Shown: one piece after another, positions 29,387-37,251 of the stretch
Numbering within the stretch: the first letter of the stretch is position 1
Layout of the letters: every line of letters begins with the position of its first letter
Origin: Sphingomonas flavalba
GTDB lineage: Bacteria > Pseudomonadota > Alphaproteobacteria > Sphingomonadales > Sphingomonadaceae
DNA length: 64,000 nt
NCBI RefSeq assembly: GCF_004796535.1
Contig: NZ_SPHY01000008.1
Coordinates: 62,001 to 126,000 of the forward strand
Direction of reading: 5' to 3'
Made by a program: the position numbers and the translations under genes
Notes under the pieces: generated by a model
What the model saw: only the letters and a program-made list of their open reading frames with translations
Told to the model about the DNA's origin: nothing
Databases searched by the model: none

Positions 29387-29884
29387 TCAGCGCACGCGCG
29401 CGGCGGTCGCCTCGATTTCGACCAGATACTCCGGCCCGGCGAGGGCGGCGACCTGCACGGTCGACCGGGCAACGCTGTTCGGATTGTCGGCGGAGCCGAA
29501 GAACTGGCGGAAACCCTCGTTCATCCCGTCGAAGTCCATCCGCCCGCCCAGCTTCGGATCGCCGACCAGATAGACGGTCAGCCGAACGATGTCGGCCATC
29601 TCATACCCGCGCGCGGCAAGCACCGCCTTGATCCGGTTCAGCACGCTGATCGTCTGGGTCCTGGTGTCGCCGAAACGGGCCGCGCCGCTGGCGGCCGGGT
29701 CGGCCGGCGTCGCCACCTGGCCGCTCAGGTAGAGCATCTCCGCCTGCGCCGGCACGGTGACCGCGTCGAGGATCAGGCTGGGCGCCGGCTTGGCATGGCG
29801 TTCGATCGCCTGAGCCTGGGCGCCGCCGGCTGCTAGGCTTGCCGTGGTCGCCGCGAGCAGGGCGGTAAGCAGATATCGGGGCAT
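29387..29884 (-). CDS. exported RidA-family protein
   Basis: 165 residues with a signal peptide (MPRYLLTALLAATTASLAAG, cut after AQA) followed by a RidA/YjgF domain. Cytosolic RidA deaminates reactive imines. The active-site arginine is kept in NPNSVARSTVQV, and the C-terminal VEIEATA holds the conserved glutamate. MLYLSGQVATPAD and GDTRTQTISVLNRIKAVLAA match the family. The unusual feature is export: it must act in the periplasm, so its substrate may differ from that of RidA itself. Confidence 0.92.
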   Translation of the reverse strand: MPRYLLTALLAATTASLAAGGAQAQAIERHAKPAPSLILDAVTVPAQAEMLYLSGQVATPADPAASGAARFGDTRTQTISVLNRIKAVLAARGYEMADIVRLTVYLVGDPKLGGRMDFDGMNEGFRQFFGSADNPNSVARSTVQVAALAGPEYLVEIEATAARVR

Positions 29885-30222
29885 GGCCTTCTCCTCCGGG
29901 TGGGCGGGGCGCCTGTTTGCGCCGGCGCCCGTTGCGATGCTGTCGGTCGGATCGATAACGGAACGAAACGGTGTGGAACGACCTGGCGCGCCCCGGCGGA
30001 CCGGGACCCTCGCGATCGGCCACCACGCTACCGGGCCGCCCGGCCGTCGTCAACGCGACGACGGTTGCCCCGCCGCGGCGCGGTGGCTAGAGTCCGTTCG
30101 CTTTAGGCGGCACCAGCCCGCTCCCTCGCCCGGCCTCCCACAAGATACTGCCGTTGGGAGGCCGGGCGAGGGAGCGGGCTGGTGCCGATTCCACTTGAAG
30201 CAGACAGACTCTAGGCAACCGC
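29885..30222. other. 338-bp intergenic region, divergent ridA-like/glk
   Basis: The left 200 bp hold the promoter region of the RidA-like gene and no gene I can support. The right 128 bp are copy 3 of the palindromic element, which reaches to within 8 bp of the glk start codon. Confidence 0.6.
30087..30214. repeat. palindromic element copy 3 (128 bp, REPIN-like)
   Basis: Same length and plan as copy 1: ends CTAGAGTC/GACTCTAG, a perfect 32-bp stem (30109-30140 with 30155-30186) and a 14-nt loop CAAGATACTGCCGT. Outer arms match copy 1 in the same orientation, with the extra GATTCC-type segment in the right arm, but the loop is nearly the reverse complement of the loop in copy 1 (13 of 14 bases). 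The stem differs from copy 1 at paired positions, showing compensating change. Confidence 0.9.
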
Positions 30223-31170
30223 ATGGATATCGTCGCCGTCGACATCGGGGGCACCAATGCCCGCTTCGCGCGCGCCGTGCTCATCGCCGGCGCAGCGCCG
30301 GTGCTCGACCCGCCGTTTCGCTACGACACCGCCGCCTATCCCGACCTTGCCGCCGCATGGTCCGCCTTCCTGCGCGATTCGGGGATGGCGCCGCCGCAGG
30401 GGGCGGCGCTCGCGCTCGCCGGGCCGGTCGGCGGCGACACCATCGCGCTGACCAACGGCAACTGGCGGATGCGGCGGGACGCGCTGGCCGGCGCACTCGG
30501 TGTCGACCGCCTCGTCCTGCTCAACGATTTCGGGGCGATGGCCCATGCCGTGCCGTGGATCGACGCCGCGCACAGCCGCCACCTTGCCGGGCCGAACGAT
30601 GCGGCCGTCGGGGTGACGACGGTCATCGGCCCCGGCACCGGTCTCGGCGTCGCGATCAGCCTGCGCCGGGGCGGCACCCACCAGGTGATCGAGACGGAGG
30701 GCGGCCACATCGCCTTCGCCCCGCTCGACGCGGTCGAACAGCGGATCGCCGACGCGCTCGCCGAGCGCCACGGCCGTGTCTCGGTCGAACGGCTGGTCTC
30801 CGGCCCCGGCCTGGTCGCGATCCACGAGGCGCTGGGCGGCGCCCCGGCCGAGGCGCCAGCGCTCTGGGCCGCGGCGATCGACGGCGGCGATCCGCTCGCC
30901 GCCACCGCGCTCGACCGGCTGGTGCTGGCGTTCGGCGCGGTCGCCGGCGACCTCGCGCTGGCGCAGGGCGCCGATGCGGTGCTGATCGTCGGCACCCTCG
31001 CCAACCGCATCGCCGATCGGCTGGCCAGCCCGGCCTTCCTCGACCGCTTCGCCGCCAAGGGCCGGCACGAGGGCCTGATGCGGCGCATCGCCATCCGGCT
31101 GTGCACCCACCCCGAACCCGGCCTGCTCGGCGCCGCCGCCGCGTGGCAGGCCGCCCACCCGCTGCCTTGA
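30223..31170 (+). CDS. glk: glucokinase
   Basis: A 315-residue bacterial Glk of the ROK-related family; it phosphorylates glucose with ATP. MDIVAVDIGGTNARFARAVL is the phosphate-binding opening, LTNGNWRMRRDAL the sugar contact, and VTTVIGPGTGLGVAISLRRG with ETEGGHIAFAPLDAVEQRI complete the active site. The start is fixed by DIGGTN at residues 7-12. Only 8 bp separate it from palindromic copy 3, and there is no normal ribosome site, so the element forms its leader. The TGA overlaps the likely TTG start of the next gene. Confidence 0.96.
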   Translation: MDIVAVDIGGTNARFARAVLIAGAAPVLDPPFRYDTAAYPDLAAAWSAFLRDSGMAPPQGAALALAGPVGGDTIALTNGNWRMRRDALAGALGVDRLVLLNDFGAMAHAVPWIDAAHSRHLAGPNDAAVGVTTVIGPGTGLGVAISLRRGGTHQVIETEGGHIAFAPLDAVEQRIADALAERHGRVSVERLVSGPGLVAIHEALGGAPAEAPALWAAAIDGGDPLAATALDRLVLAFGAVAGDLALAQGADAVLIVGTLANRIADRLASPAFLDRFAAKGRHEGLMRRIAIRLCTHPEPGLLGAAAAWQAAHPLP

Positions 31171-32222
31171 CCCGCCCGCCGCGCCCTCTGCCCGCCGCCG
31201 CCGACCTTTACGGCGACCTGCTCGATGTCGAGCCGCCGAGCCGGCCACAACGCCTCTCCGCCTATCTGCCGGGGCTGGCGATCACCGGCGTCGCGGCGCT
31301 GGCGGCGGCCTGGCTGTCGGAACATTACCACGCGCCGCTGATGCTGATGGGCCTGCTGATCGGCCTCGCGTTCAACTTCGTCAACGGCGACAGCCGGCTG
31401 CACCCCGGCCTCGGCTTCGCCTCGCGCACCCTGCTGCGCTGGGGGATCGTGCTGGTCGGCGCGCAGGTGACGCTGTGGCAGATCGGCGCGCTCGGCTGGG
31501 CCGGATTCGCGGCGATCGCGGCGATGGTCGCGCTGGTCACCGCCGCCGGCGCGCTCGCCGCCCGGCTGCTCGGCCTAGGCGCCGCCTTCGGCACGCTCGC
31601 CGGCGGCGCGGTCGGCATCTGCGGCGCATCGGCGGCGCTGGCGCTGGCGACGGTGCTCGGCGAAAAACGGATCAACCAGGCACAGCTGACGCTGGTGCTG
31701 GTCGCTGTCTCGGCGGCAAGCGCGCTCGCCATGTCGCTCTATCCGGCGCTGGCCGGGCTGGTCGGCCTCGACAACCATGCCGCCGGCTTCCTGATCGGCG
31801 CCTCGATCCACGATGTCGCCCAGGCGCTCGGCGCCGGCTATTCGATCTCCGACAGCGCCGGCCAGACCGCCGCGATCGTCAAGCTGACCCGCGTCGCCAT
31901 GCTCGCCCCGGTACTGGTCGTGGTGGCGATGCTGTTCCGGGGGGAAGGCGGGCGGGTGTCGGCGGGCATCGCCATGCCGTGGTTCGTCGTCGGCTTCCTG
32001 CTGCTCGCCGTCATCAACTCGTTCGTCGCGCTGCCCGCCGCCACCGCCGGCCTGGCGCGGAAGGGCACGGCGGCGCTGTTGCTGATGGCGGTCGTCGCCA
32101 CCGGCATCCGCTCGCCGATGCAACTGCTTCTCGCCCAGGGCTGGCGCGGTTCCGCCCCGGTCATCGCCGCGACGCTGGTGTCGCTGGCACTGGCGATGAC
32201 GGTGGCGCTGACTTTGTTGTAA
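31167..32222 (+). CDS. YeiH-family putative sulfate exporter, TTG start
   Basis: 351 residues counted from a TTG that overlaps the glk stop (TTGA). No ATG or GTG lies in frame before the first membrane segment, so TTG is the best start. About ten membrane segments follow (LSAYLPGLAITGVAALAAAW, LLRWGIVLVGAQVTL, GAVGICGASAALALATVL). GICGASA, FLIGASIHDVAQALGAGYSI and VKLTRVAMLAPVL are marks of UPF0324/YeiH. Transport of sulfate or sulfonate-derived sulfite is proposed for the family, not shown here. Confidence 0.92.
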   Translation: MTRPPRPLPAAADLYGDLLDVEPPSRPQRLSAYLPGLAITGVAALAAAWLSEHYHAPLMLMGLLIGLAFNFVNGDSRLHPGLGFASRTLLRWGIVLVGAQVTLWQIGALGWAGFAAIAAMVALVTAAGALAARLLGLGAAFGTLAGGAVGICGASAALALATVLGEKRINQAQLTLVLVAVSAASALAMSLYPALAGLVGLDNHAAGFLIGASIHDVAQALGAGYSISDSAGQTAAIVKLTRVAMLAPVLVVVAMLFRGEGGRVSAGIAMPWFVVGFLLLAVINSFVALPAATAGLARKGTAALLLMAVVATGIRSPMQLLLAQGWRGSAPVIAATLVSLALAMTVALTLL

Positions 32223-32223
32223 A

Positions 32224-32367
32224 GAGGCGGCGCCAGCCCGCGCTCCCACCCGGCCTCCCATCGACGATACACTGAGTGGGAGGCCAGGTGGGAGCGCGGG
32301 CGGAAGCGCTCAAGGTTCCGGCGATGCGCAGCATCGTTGGAATGGCGCTGGAGGGTGGCGCCGCCTC
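32224..32367. repeat. palindromic element copy 4 (diverged) between convergent genes
   Basis: The core is a 24-bp stem with one mismatch (32237-32260 with 32277-32300) and a 16-nt loop TCGACGATACACTGAG, with the same CCCGGCCTCCCA foot as copies 1 and 3. An outer pair GAGGCGGCGCC (32224-32234) and GGCGCCGCCTC (32357-32367) is a perfect 11-bp inverted repeat. The CTAG ends are lost. It fills the space between the YeiH and ABC permease stops and could act as a two-way terminator. Confidence 0.75.
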
Positions 32368-32369
32368 AC

Positions 32370-33581
32370 CTATTCGTGCCGCAGCGCCTCGATCGGGTTC
32401 AGCGCCGCCGCCCGCCGCGCCGGGAAATAGCCGAACACCACGCCGATCAGCGCCGAAAAGACGAAGGCGACGATATTGATCGCCGGGTCGAAGACGAACG
32501 GCACGCCCAGCACTGGCGCCAGCGATATCGTCGCGACGAAGGCGATGATGATGCCGATCACCCCGCCCAGGCAGGCCAGCGCCACCGCCTCGACCAGGAA
32601 CTGCAACAGCACTTCGTGGCCCAGCGCGCCGATCGCCAGGCGGATGCCGATCTCGCGGGTCCGCTCGGTCACCGACACCAGCATGATGTTCATGATGCCG
32701 ATGCCGCCGACGATCAGGCTGACCGCCGCCACCGCGCCGAGCAGCCCGGTCAGCACCTTGGTCGATCCGGACACCGCGTCGGAAATCTGCTTGGTGTCGA
32801 GCACGTTGAAATTGGCGGGGGTGCCCGGCGTCAGGTGCCGCCGCTCGCGCAGCAGCGATTCGAGCGATGCCTGCACGCTGGCGGTGTCGTAGCCGTCGTC
32901 GACCGCGACCATGATCGCGCGGATGTCGCGGTTGCCGGTGAAGCGGCGCTGCACCGTCTTGATCGGCATCACCACGACATCGTCCTGGTCGTTGCCGAAG
33001 CCGCCCTGTCCCCGCGTCGCCAGCACGCCGATCACCTCGCAGCTGATGTCCTTGACGCGGAAACGCTGGCCGATCGGGTCGACGCCCTGGAATAGGTTGG
33101 CGACGATGGTGTTGCCGATGACGCACACCGCCTTGCCGGCGCTTTCCTCCGCCGCGCTGAACAGCCGGCCGGAGGCCAGCGTCCAGTTCTGGGCGACGAA
33201 ATAGTCGTTGGTCGTGCCGTTGATGCTGGTCGACCAGTTCTGGGCGTTGCGAACGGCGACGGCCGTGGCCTGCGCCTGCCCGGCAACCGCCTTCACCCCG
33301 CCGATCTGGTCGCGGATCGCGTCGAGGTCGGCCATCACGAACGGCGGCGGCGCCTCGCCGGAGCCGCCGCCCCGGCCGAAGCCCTGGCCCGGCCGCACCA
33401 TCAGGATGTTGGAGCCGAGCGAGGATATCTGCTCCTTCACCGCCGCGGTCGCGCCGTTGCCCAGCGTCACCATCGTCACCACCGCCGCCACGCCGATGAC
33501 GATGCCGAGGATGGTCAGGAACGACCGCAGCAGGTGGCGGCGGATCTCACGCAGCGCCAGGATCAGCGTGGTGCCCAGCAT
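32370..33581 (-). CDS. MacB-type ABC transporter permease
   Basis: 403 residues with the MacB_PCD/FtsX layout: one membrane helix near the start (LTILGIVIGVAAVVTMVTLG), a large periplasmic domain (about 50-270) and three helices at the end (GAVAAVSLIVGGIGIMNIML, VALACLGGVIGIIIAFVATI, VFGYFPARRAAALNPIEALR). MacB normally joins ATPase and permease in one chain; here the ATPase is a separate upstream gene. It likely uses ATP to push substrate through the MacA-like adaptor. Overlaps the ATPase stop by 1 bp. Confidence 0.95.
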   Translation of the reverse strand: MLGTTLILALREIRRHLLRSFLTILGIVIGVAAVVTMVTLGNGATAAVKEQISSLGSNILMVRPGQGFGRGGGSGEAPPPFVMADLDAIRDQIGGVKAVAGQAQATAVAVRNAQNWSTSINGTTNDYFVAQNWTLASGRLFSAAEESAGKAVCVIGNTIVANLFQGVDPIGQRFRVKDISCEVIGVLATRGQGGFGNDQDDVVVMPIKTVQRRFTGNRDIRAIMVAVDDGYDTASVQASLESLLRERRHLTPGTPANFNVLDTKQISDAVSGSTKVLTGLLGAVAAVSLIVGGIGIMNIMLVSVTERTREIGIRLAIGALGHEVLLQFLVEAVALACLGGVIGIIIAFVATISLAPVLGVPFVFDPAINIVAFVFSALIGVVFGYFPARRAAALNPIEALRHE

Positions 33582-34297
33582 CAGGCGGGCACCCCGCTGC
33601 CGGCGACATGGCGCTGATCGATCCGCTCGACCAGCCCGTCCTTGAAATGGACGATGGTGTGGGCGAAATCGGCCATCTCCGGCTCATGGGTGACCATGAT
33701 GACGGTGATCCCGCGCTTGACGTTCAGTTCGGTCAGCAATTCCATGATCTCGATCGATCTTTCGCTGTCCAGGTTGCCGGTCGGTTCGTCCGCCAGCAGC
33801 ACGTCGGGGCTGGTGACGATCGCGCGGGCGATCGCGACGCGCTGCTGCTGCCCGCCGGACAGCTCCGCCGGGCTGTGCCCGGCCCACGGTGCCAGCCCGA
33901 CCTGGTCGAGCGCGGCCATCGCGATCGCGTGGCGCGCCTGCTTGTCCTCGCCGCGGTAGAGCAGCGGCAGCTCGACATTCTCCAGAGCCGAGGTCCGCGC
34001 CAGCAGGTTGAACCCCTGGAACACGAAGCCGAGATAGCGGCGGCGCAGCAGCGCGCGCTGGTCGCGATCGAGGCTTTCGACGCGGACGTCGCGAAACCAG
34101 AACCGCCCGCTGGTCGGCACGTCGAGGCAGCCGAGGATGTTCATCGTCGTCGACTTGCCGGAACCGGACGCGCCCATCACCGCGACGAAATCGCCGCGCT
34201 CGACGGTCAGGTCGACGCCCTTCAGCGCCTGGAACGCGGTCGGCCCGCTGCCGAAAGTCTTGGTGATCCGGTCCAGGCGGATGATCGGCTCAGCCAT
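33581..34297 (-). CDS. MacB/LolD-type ABC transporter ATP-binding protein
   Basis: 238 residues. Walker A GASGSGKST (about 41-49), signature LSGGQQQRVAIARAI, Walker B DVLLADEPTGNLDSE and H-loop VTHEP are all intact, so it should hydrolyse ATP. It is the MacB N-terminal module as a free subunit. It overlaps the adaptor stop by 8 bp and the permease start by 1 bp, strong coupling within the four-gene operon. Confidence 0.96.
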   Translation of the reverse strand: MAEPIIRLDRITKTFGSGPTAFQALKGVDLTVERGDFVAVMGASGSGKSTTMNILGCLDVPTSGRFWFRDVRVESLDRDQRALLRRRYLGFVFQGFNLLARTSALENVELPLLYRGEDKQARHAIAMAALDQVGLAPWAGHSPAELSGGQQQRVAIARAIVTSPDVLLADEPTGNLDSERSIEIMELLTELNVKRGITVIMVTHEPEMADFAHTIVHFKDGLVERIDQRHVAGSGVPA

Positions 34298-35636
34298 CCG
34301 CGCGCGCCCGCTGGCCGACGATCACCTTGCTGCCCGGCTTCAGCCCACCGCCGGTCACTTCGGTGCGGCTGCCGTCGGTCGCGCCGACCACCACCTCCAC
34401 CGCCTGCGGCTTGCCGTCGGCGCCGACGACATAGAGCGCCCGGCGGCTGCCGGCGCCGATCGTCACCTCGCGGCTGTTGCCGCCGCCGCGCCGCATCCGC
34501 GGGCCGGGGGTGATCGACTTGACCAGGCTGCTCTGCCCGCCCTGCTGCCCGCGCCCCGCCTGCTCGGGCGAGAAGCGCAGCGCCGCGTTCGGCACCAGCA
34601 GCACATTCTCGCGCTTCTGCACCGCGATGTCGGCGGTCGCGGTCATCCCCGGGCGCAGCGCCTCGTCCGGGTTGGCGACACTCAATATCGCGTTGTAGGC
34701 GACGACGGAGGACGCCGACGCGGCGGTGCTGCTCGCGCTGGAGGAGGACGACACCGTCGCCGAATTATTGGCGCCGACGTCGACGCGGGTGATCCGCGCC
34801 GGGAAGCTGCGGCCCGGATAGGCGTCGACGGTGAAGCTCGCCTCCTGCCCGGCCTTCACCTGGCCGACATCGGCCTCGTCGATCGCCACCTGCAGCTTCA
34901 TCGACGTCAGGTCCTGCGCGATGACGAACAGCGTCGGGGTGTTGAACGACGACGCGACCGTCTGCCCCGGCTCGATCTGGCGGGCGAGCACGACGCCCGA
35001 CACCGGCGAGACGATCGTCGCGCGGCGCCGCTGGGTGGTGTCGGAACTGACCTGGGCGCGCGCCGACACGACATTGGCCTCGGCGGCGCGCAGATTGGCC
35101 AACGCGCGCTGCACCGTCGCCTGCTGGGTCGCCATCTCGGTCTTGGCCGGCACCCGCCCGCCCGACAGGCGGGACACTTCCTCAAGCCGGGCAAGCTGCG
35201 CCTTCGCCTCGGCCACGCTCGCCTGGTTCTGGGCGACGGTCGCCTGCGCGGCGCTGAGCGCCGCCTGCGACCGGACGATCGCGTCGTTGAACGTCGCCGG
35301 GTCGATCTCGGCCAGCCGCTGGCCGGCGGTCACGCGGGCGTTGACGTCGACATAGACCTTGATGACCTGGCCGGAAAGCTGGGCGCCGACGTCGACCTGG
35401 TTCTGCGGCTGCAGCTTGCCGGTCGCCGATACGGTCACCGCCAGCGTGCCCTTGCGCGCCTCCTGCGTCGCATATTCCGTCTTGGTCTCGCCGCCGAACC
35501 GCCAGACGAGCAGCAGCACCAGCAGCAGGATGCCGCCGCCGGCGATCCATTTCAGCCAGCGTTTCCAAGGTGCCGGCTCCGGCGTGCCGAGAAACTCGTC
35601 GAGGTTGGTCTGGGGTTCGGCTGCGGATGCCATCAT
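34290..35636 (-). CDS. MacA-like periplasmic adaptor (HlyD/RND-MFP family)
   Basis: 448 residues. One membrane anchor near residues 30-48 (GGGILLLVLLLVWRFG), then half-lipoyl segment VSATGKLQPQNQVDVGAQLS, a long alpha hairpin (NDAIVRSQAALSAAQATVAQ, about 125-200), second lipoyl half and beta barrel. A serine/alanine-rich insert (SSSSASSTAASASS) interrupts the barrel. It should join the ABC permease to the NodT-like outer membrane channel. ATGA overlap with the channel gene stop. Two ATGs in a row begin it. Confidence 0.94.
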   Translation of the reverse strand: MMASAAEPQTNLDEFLGTPEPAPWKRWLKWIAGGGILLLVLLLVWRFGGETKTEYATQEARKGTLAVTVSATGKLQPQNQVDVGAQLSGQVIKVYVDVNARVTAGQRLAEIDPATFNDAIVRSQAALSAAQATVAQNQASVAEAKAQLARLEEVSRLSGGRVPAKTEMATQQATVQRALANLRAAEANVVSARAQVSSDTTQRRRATIVSPVSGVVLARQIEPGQTVASSFNTPTLFVIAQDLTSMKLQVAIDEADVGQVKAGQEASFTVDAYPGRSFPARITRVDVGANNSATVSSSSSASSTAASASSVVAYNAILSVANPDEALRPGMTATADIAVQKRENVLLVPNAALRFSPEQAGRGQQGGQSSLVKSITPGPRMRRGGGNSREVTIGAGSRRALYVVGADGKPQAVEVVVGATDGSRTEVTGGGLKPGSKVIVGQRARADG

Positions 35637-37045
35637 GATCCCTCATTGGACAGGTCGGTCGGCTGCCATCCGCCGCCGAGCGCCAGGTAAAGCTGAACCA
35701 GCGCGTTCGCCGCGTCGGCCTTCGCCTGATTGTAACCGTCACGGGCGCCGAGCAGCGAACGCTCGGCATCGAGCAGCGTCTGGAAATCGGTCAGCCCGGC
35801 CCGGTACTGGCTACGCGCCAGCAGCGCGGCGTTGGTCGACGCGTCGAGCGAGATCGCGATCTGCGCCGCCCGCTCGCGCGCCGCCCGCAACGCGACCAGC
35901 CCGTTCTCGACATCCTCCAGCGCGGTCAGCACCGTCGCCTTGTAGGCGGCGAAGGCGCCGTCGGCCGCCTCCTCCTGCGCCCGCGCCGCCGCCTGCCGGC
36001 GGCCGCCGTCGAACAGGATCTGCGACAGGCTGGTGAACAGCCCGCCGGTGACCACGTCACCCAGCCCGCCGAAGCGCAGCGCCGACGTGCCGACATTGCC
36101 GCTGATGCCGAGGCCGGGGAGCAGCGCCGCCCGCGCCACGCCGATCCGCGCGGTCGCGGCGGCCAGGGCGCGTTCGGCGCCGCGCACGTCCGGGCGCTGG
36201 CGCAGCGTATCGGCGGGGATGCCGGCGGCAACCGCCTCCGGCCCCTCGGGTATCGCGCCGGGCGGCGTCAGCCGGTCGGTCACCGCGCCGGGCGCCTGCC
36301 CGGTCAGCACCGCCAGCCGGTTGGCGGCGGCGGCAAGGCTCTGCTCCAGCCCGGGGATCGACGCGGCGGTCGACGCCCGCTGCTGACGCGCCTGCTCCTG
36401 GTCGAGCGAGGAGACCAGCCCCGCCTGCACCCGGAAGCCGGCGATCTCCAGATTGTCGTCCTGGGTGACCAGCGTGTCGCGGGCGATGGCGAGGCTCGCC
36501 TGCGCCTGCCGCGCCAGCACATAATTGCGCGCCACCTCGCCGGCGATCGCGGTCCGCACCGCCGCAAGGTCGTAGGCGCTGGCTTCGCTGTCCGCCCGCG
36601 CCGCCTCGACCGATCGCCGCACGCCGCCGAACAGGTCGACCTGCCACGCCGCATCGGCGCCCAGCGACAGGCGGTTGCTGTTCGGCCCGCTATTGTCGAA
36701 ATTGCGCCCCGCCCCGGCCGAGGCGTCGAGCGACGGCAGCAGGCCGGCGCGGGTCTGGACCAGCGCCTCGCGCGCCTGCCGCAGCCGCGCCTCGCCCTGC
36801 GCGATGTCCAGGTTGCCGGCCAGCGCCTGGTCGACCAGCCCGGTCAGGACGGGGTCGCCGAACACCGCCCACCATTGCGTCAGGTCGGCGGGCGCGCCGG
36901 CCGGTGCCGGTGCCTGATAGGCATCGGGCACGCCCAGCGCCGCCGGCTGTGGTCGCGCATAATCCGGCCCGGCCGCGCAACCGGCCAGCAGCACCGGAAG
37001 CAGCAGCCAGCACGGTTTCGGCATCGATCGTTTTGGCAAGGGCAT
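35633..37045 (-). CDS. NodT-family outer membrane efflux lipoprotein (TolC-like)
   Basis: 470 residues from MPLPKRSMPKP, chosen because GAGG lies 5 nt upstream; MPKPCWLL at 37024 is a close alternative. The lipobox LLAGC (LLLPVLLAGCAAGPDYARP) makes it a lipoprotein. Two OEP repeats (about 60-260 and 270-460) form the TolC-type barrel and tunnel helices. It heads the leftward operon channel-adaptor-ATPase-permease, a complete tripartite exporter. The cargo is unknown; macrolides, peptides and lipids are family substrates. Confidence 0.94.
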   Translation of the reverse strand: MPLPKRSMPKPCWLLLPVLLAGCAAGPDYARPQPAALGVPDAYQAPAPAGAPADLTQWWAVFGDPVLTGLVDQALAGNLDIAQGEARLRQAREALVQTRAGLLPSLDASAGAGRNFDNSGPNSNRLSLGADAAWQVDLFGGVRRSVEAARADSEASAYDLAAVRTAIAGEVARNYVLARQAQASLAIARDTLVTQDDNLEIAGFRVQAGLVSSLDQEQARQQRASTAASIPGLEQSLAAAANRLAVLTGQAPGAVTDRLTPPGAIPEGPEAVAAGIPADTLRQRPDVRGAERALAAATARIGVARAALLPGLGISGNVGTSALRFGGLGDVVTGGLFTSLSQILFDGGRRQAAARAQEEAADGAFAAYKATVLTALEDVENGLVALRAARERAAQIAISLDASTNAALLARSQYRAGLTDFQTLLDAERSLLGARDGYNQAKADAANALVQLYLALGGGWQPTDLSNEGS

Positions 37046-37251
37046 CGGGCCTCGTGACGTGAAAGCGGCTTCTGCCGGGCGGCGGCTGCACGCAGCATGA
37101 ACGCCTGCGTTATGATCCGGTTGCGCGGCGCGGCGCGGTGCATGCCGAGATTGCAACCGCCCGCCACTGGAGTCCGCCGCCCGATCGGCCTATGAAGACG
37201 GGCCAAGTCGATCGCCCTCGAACCACCCGGCCGTGCCGGAGGAGCGCAGGA

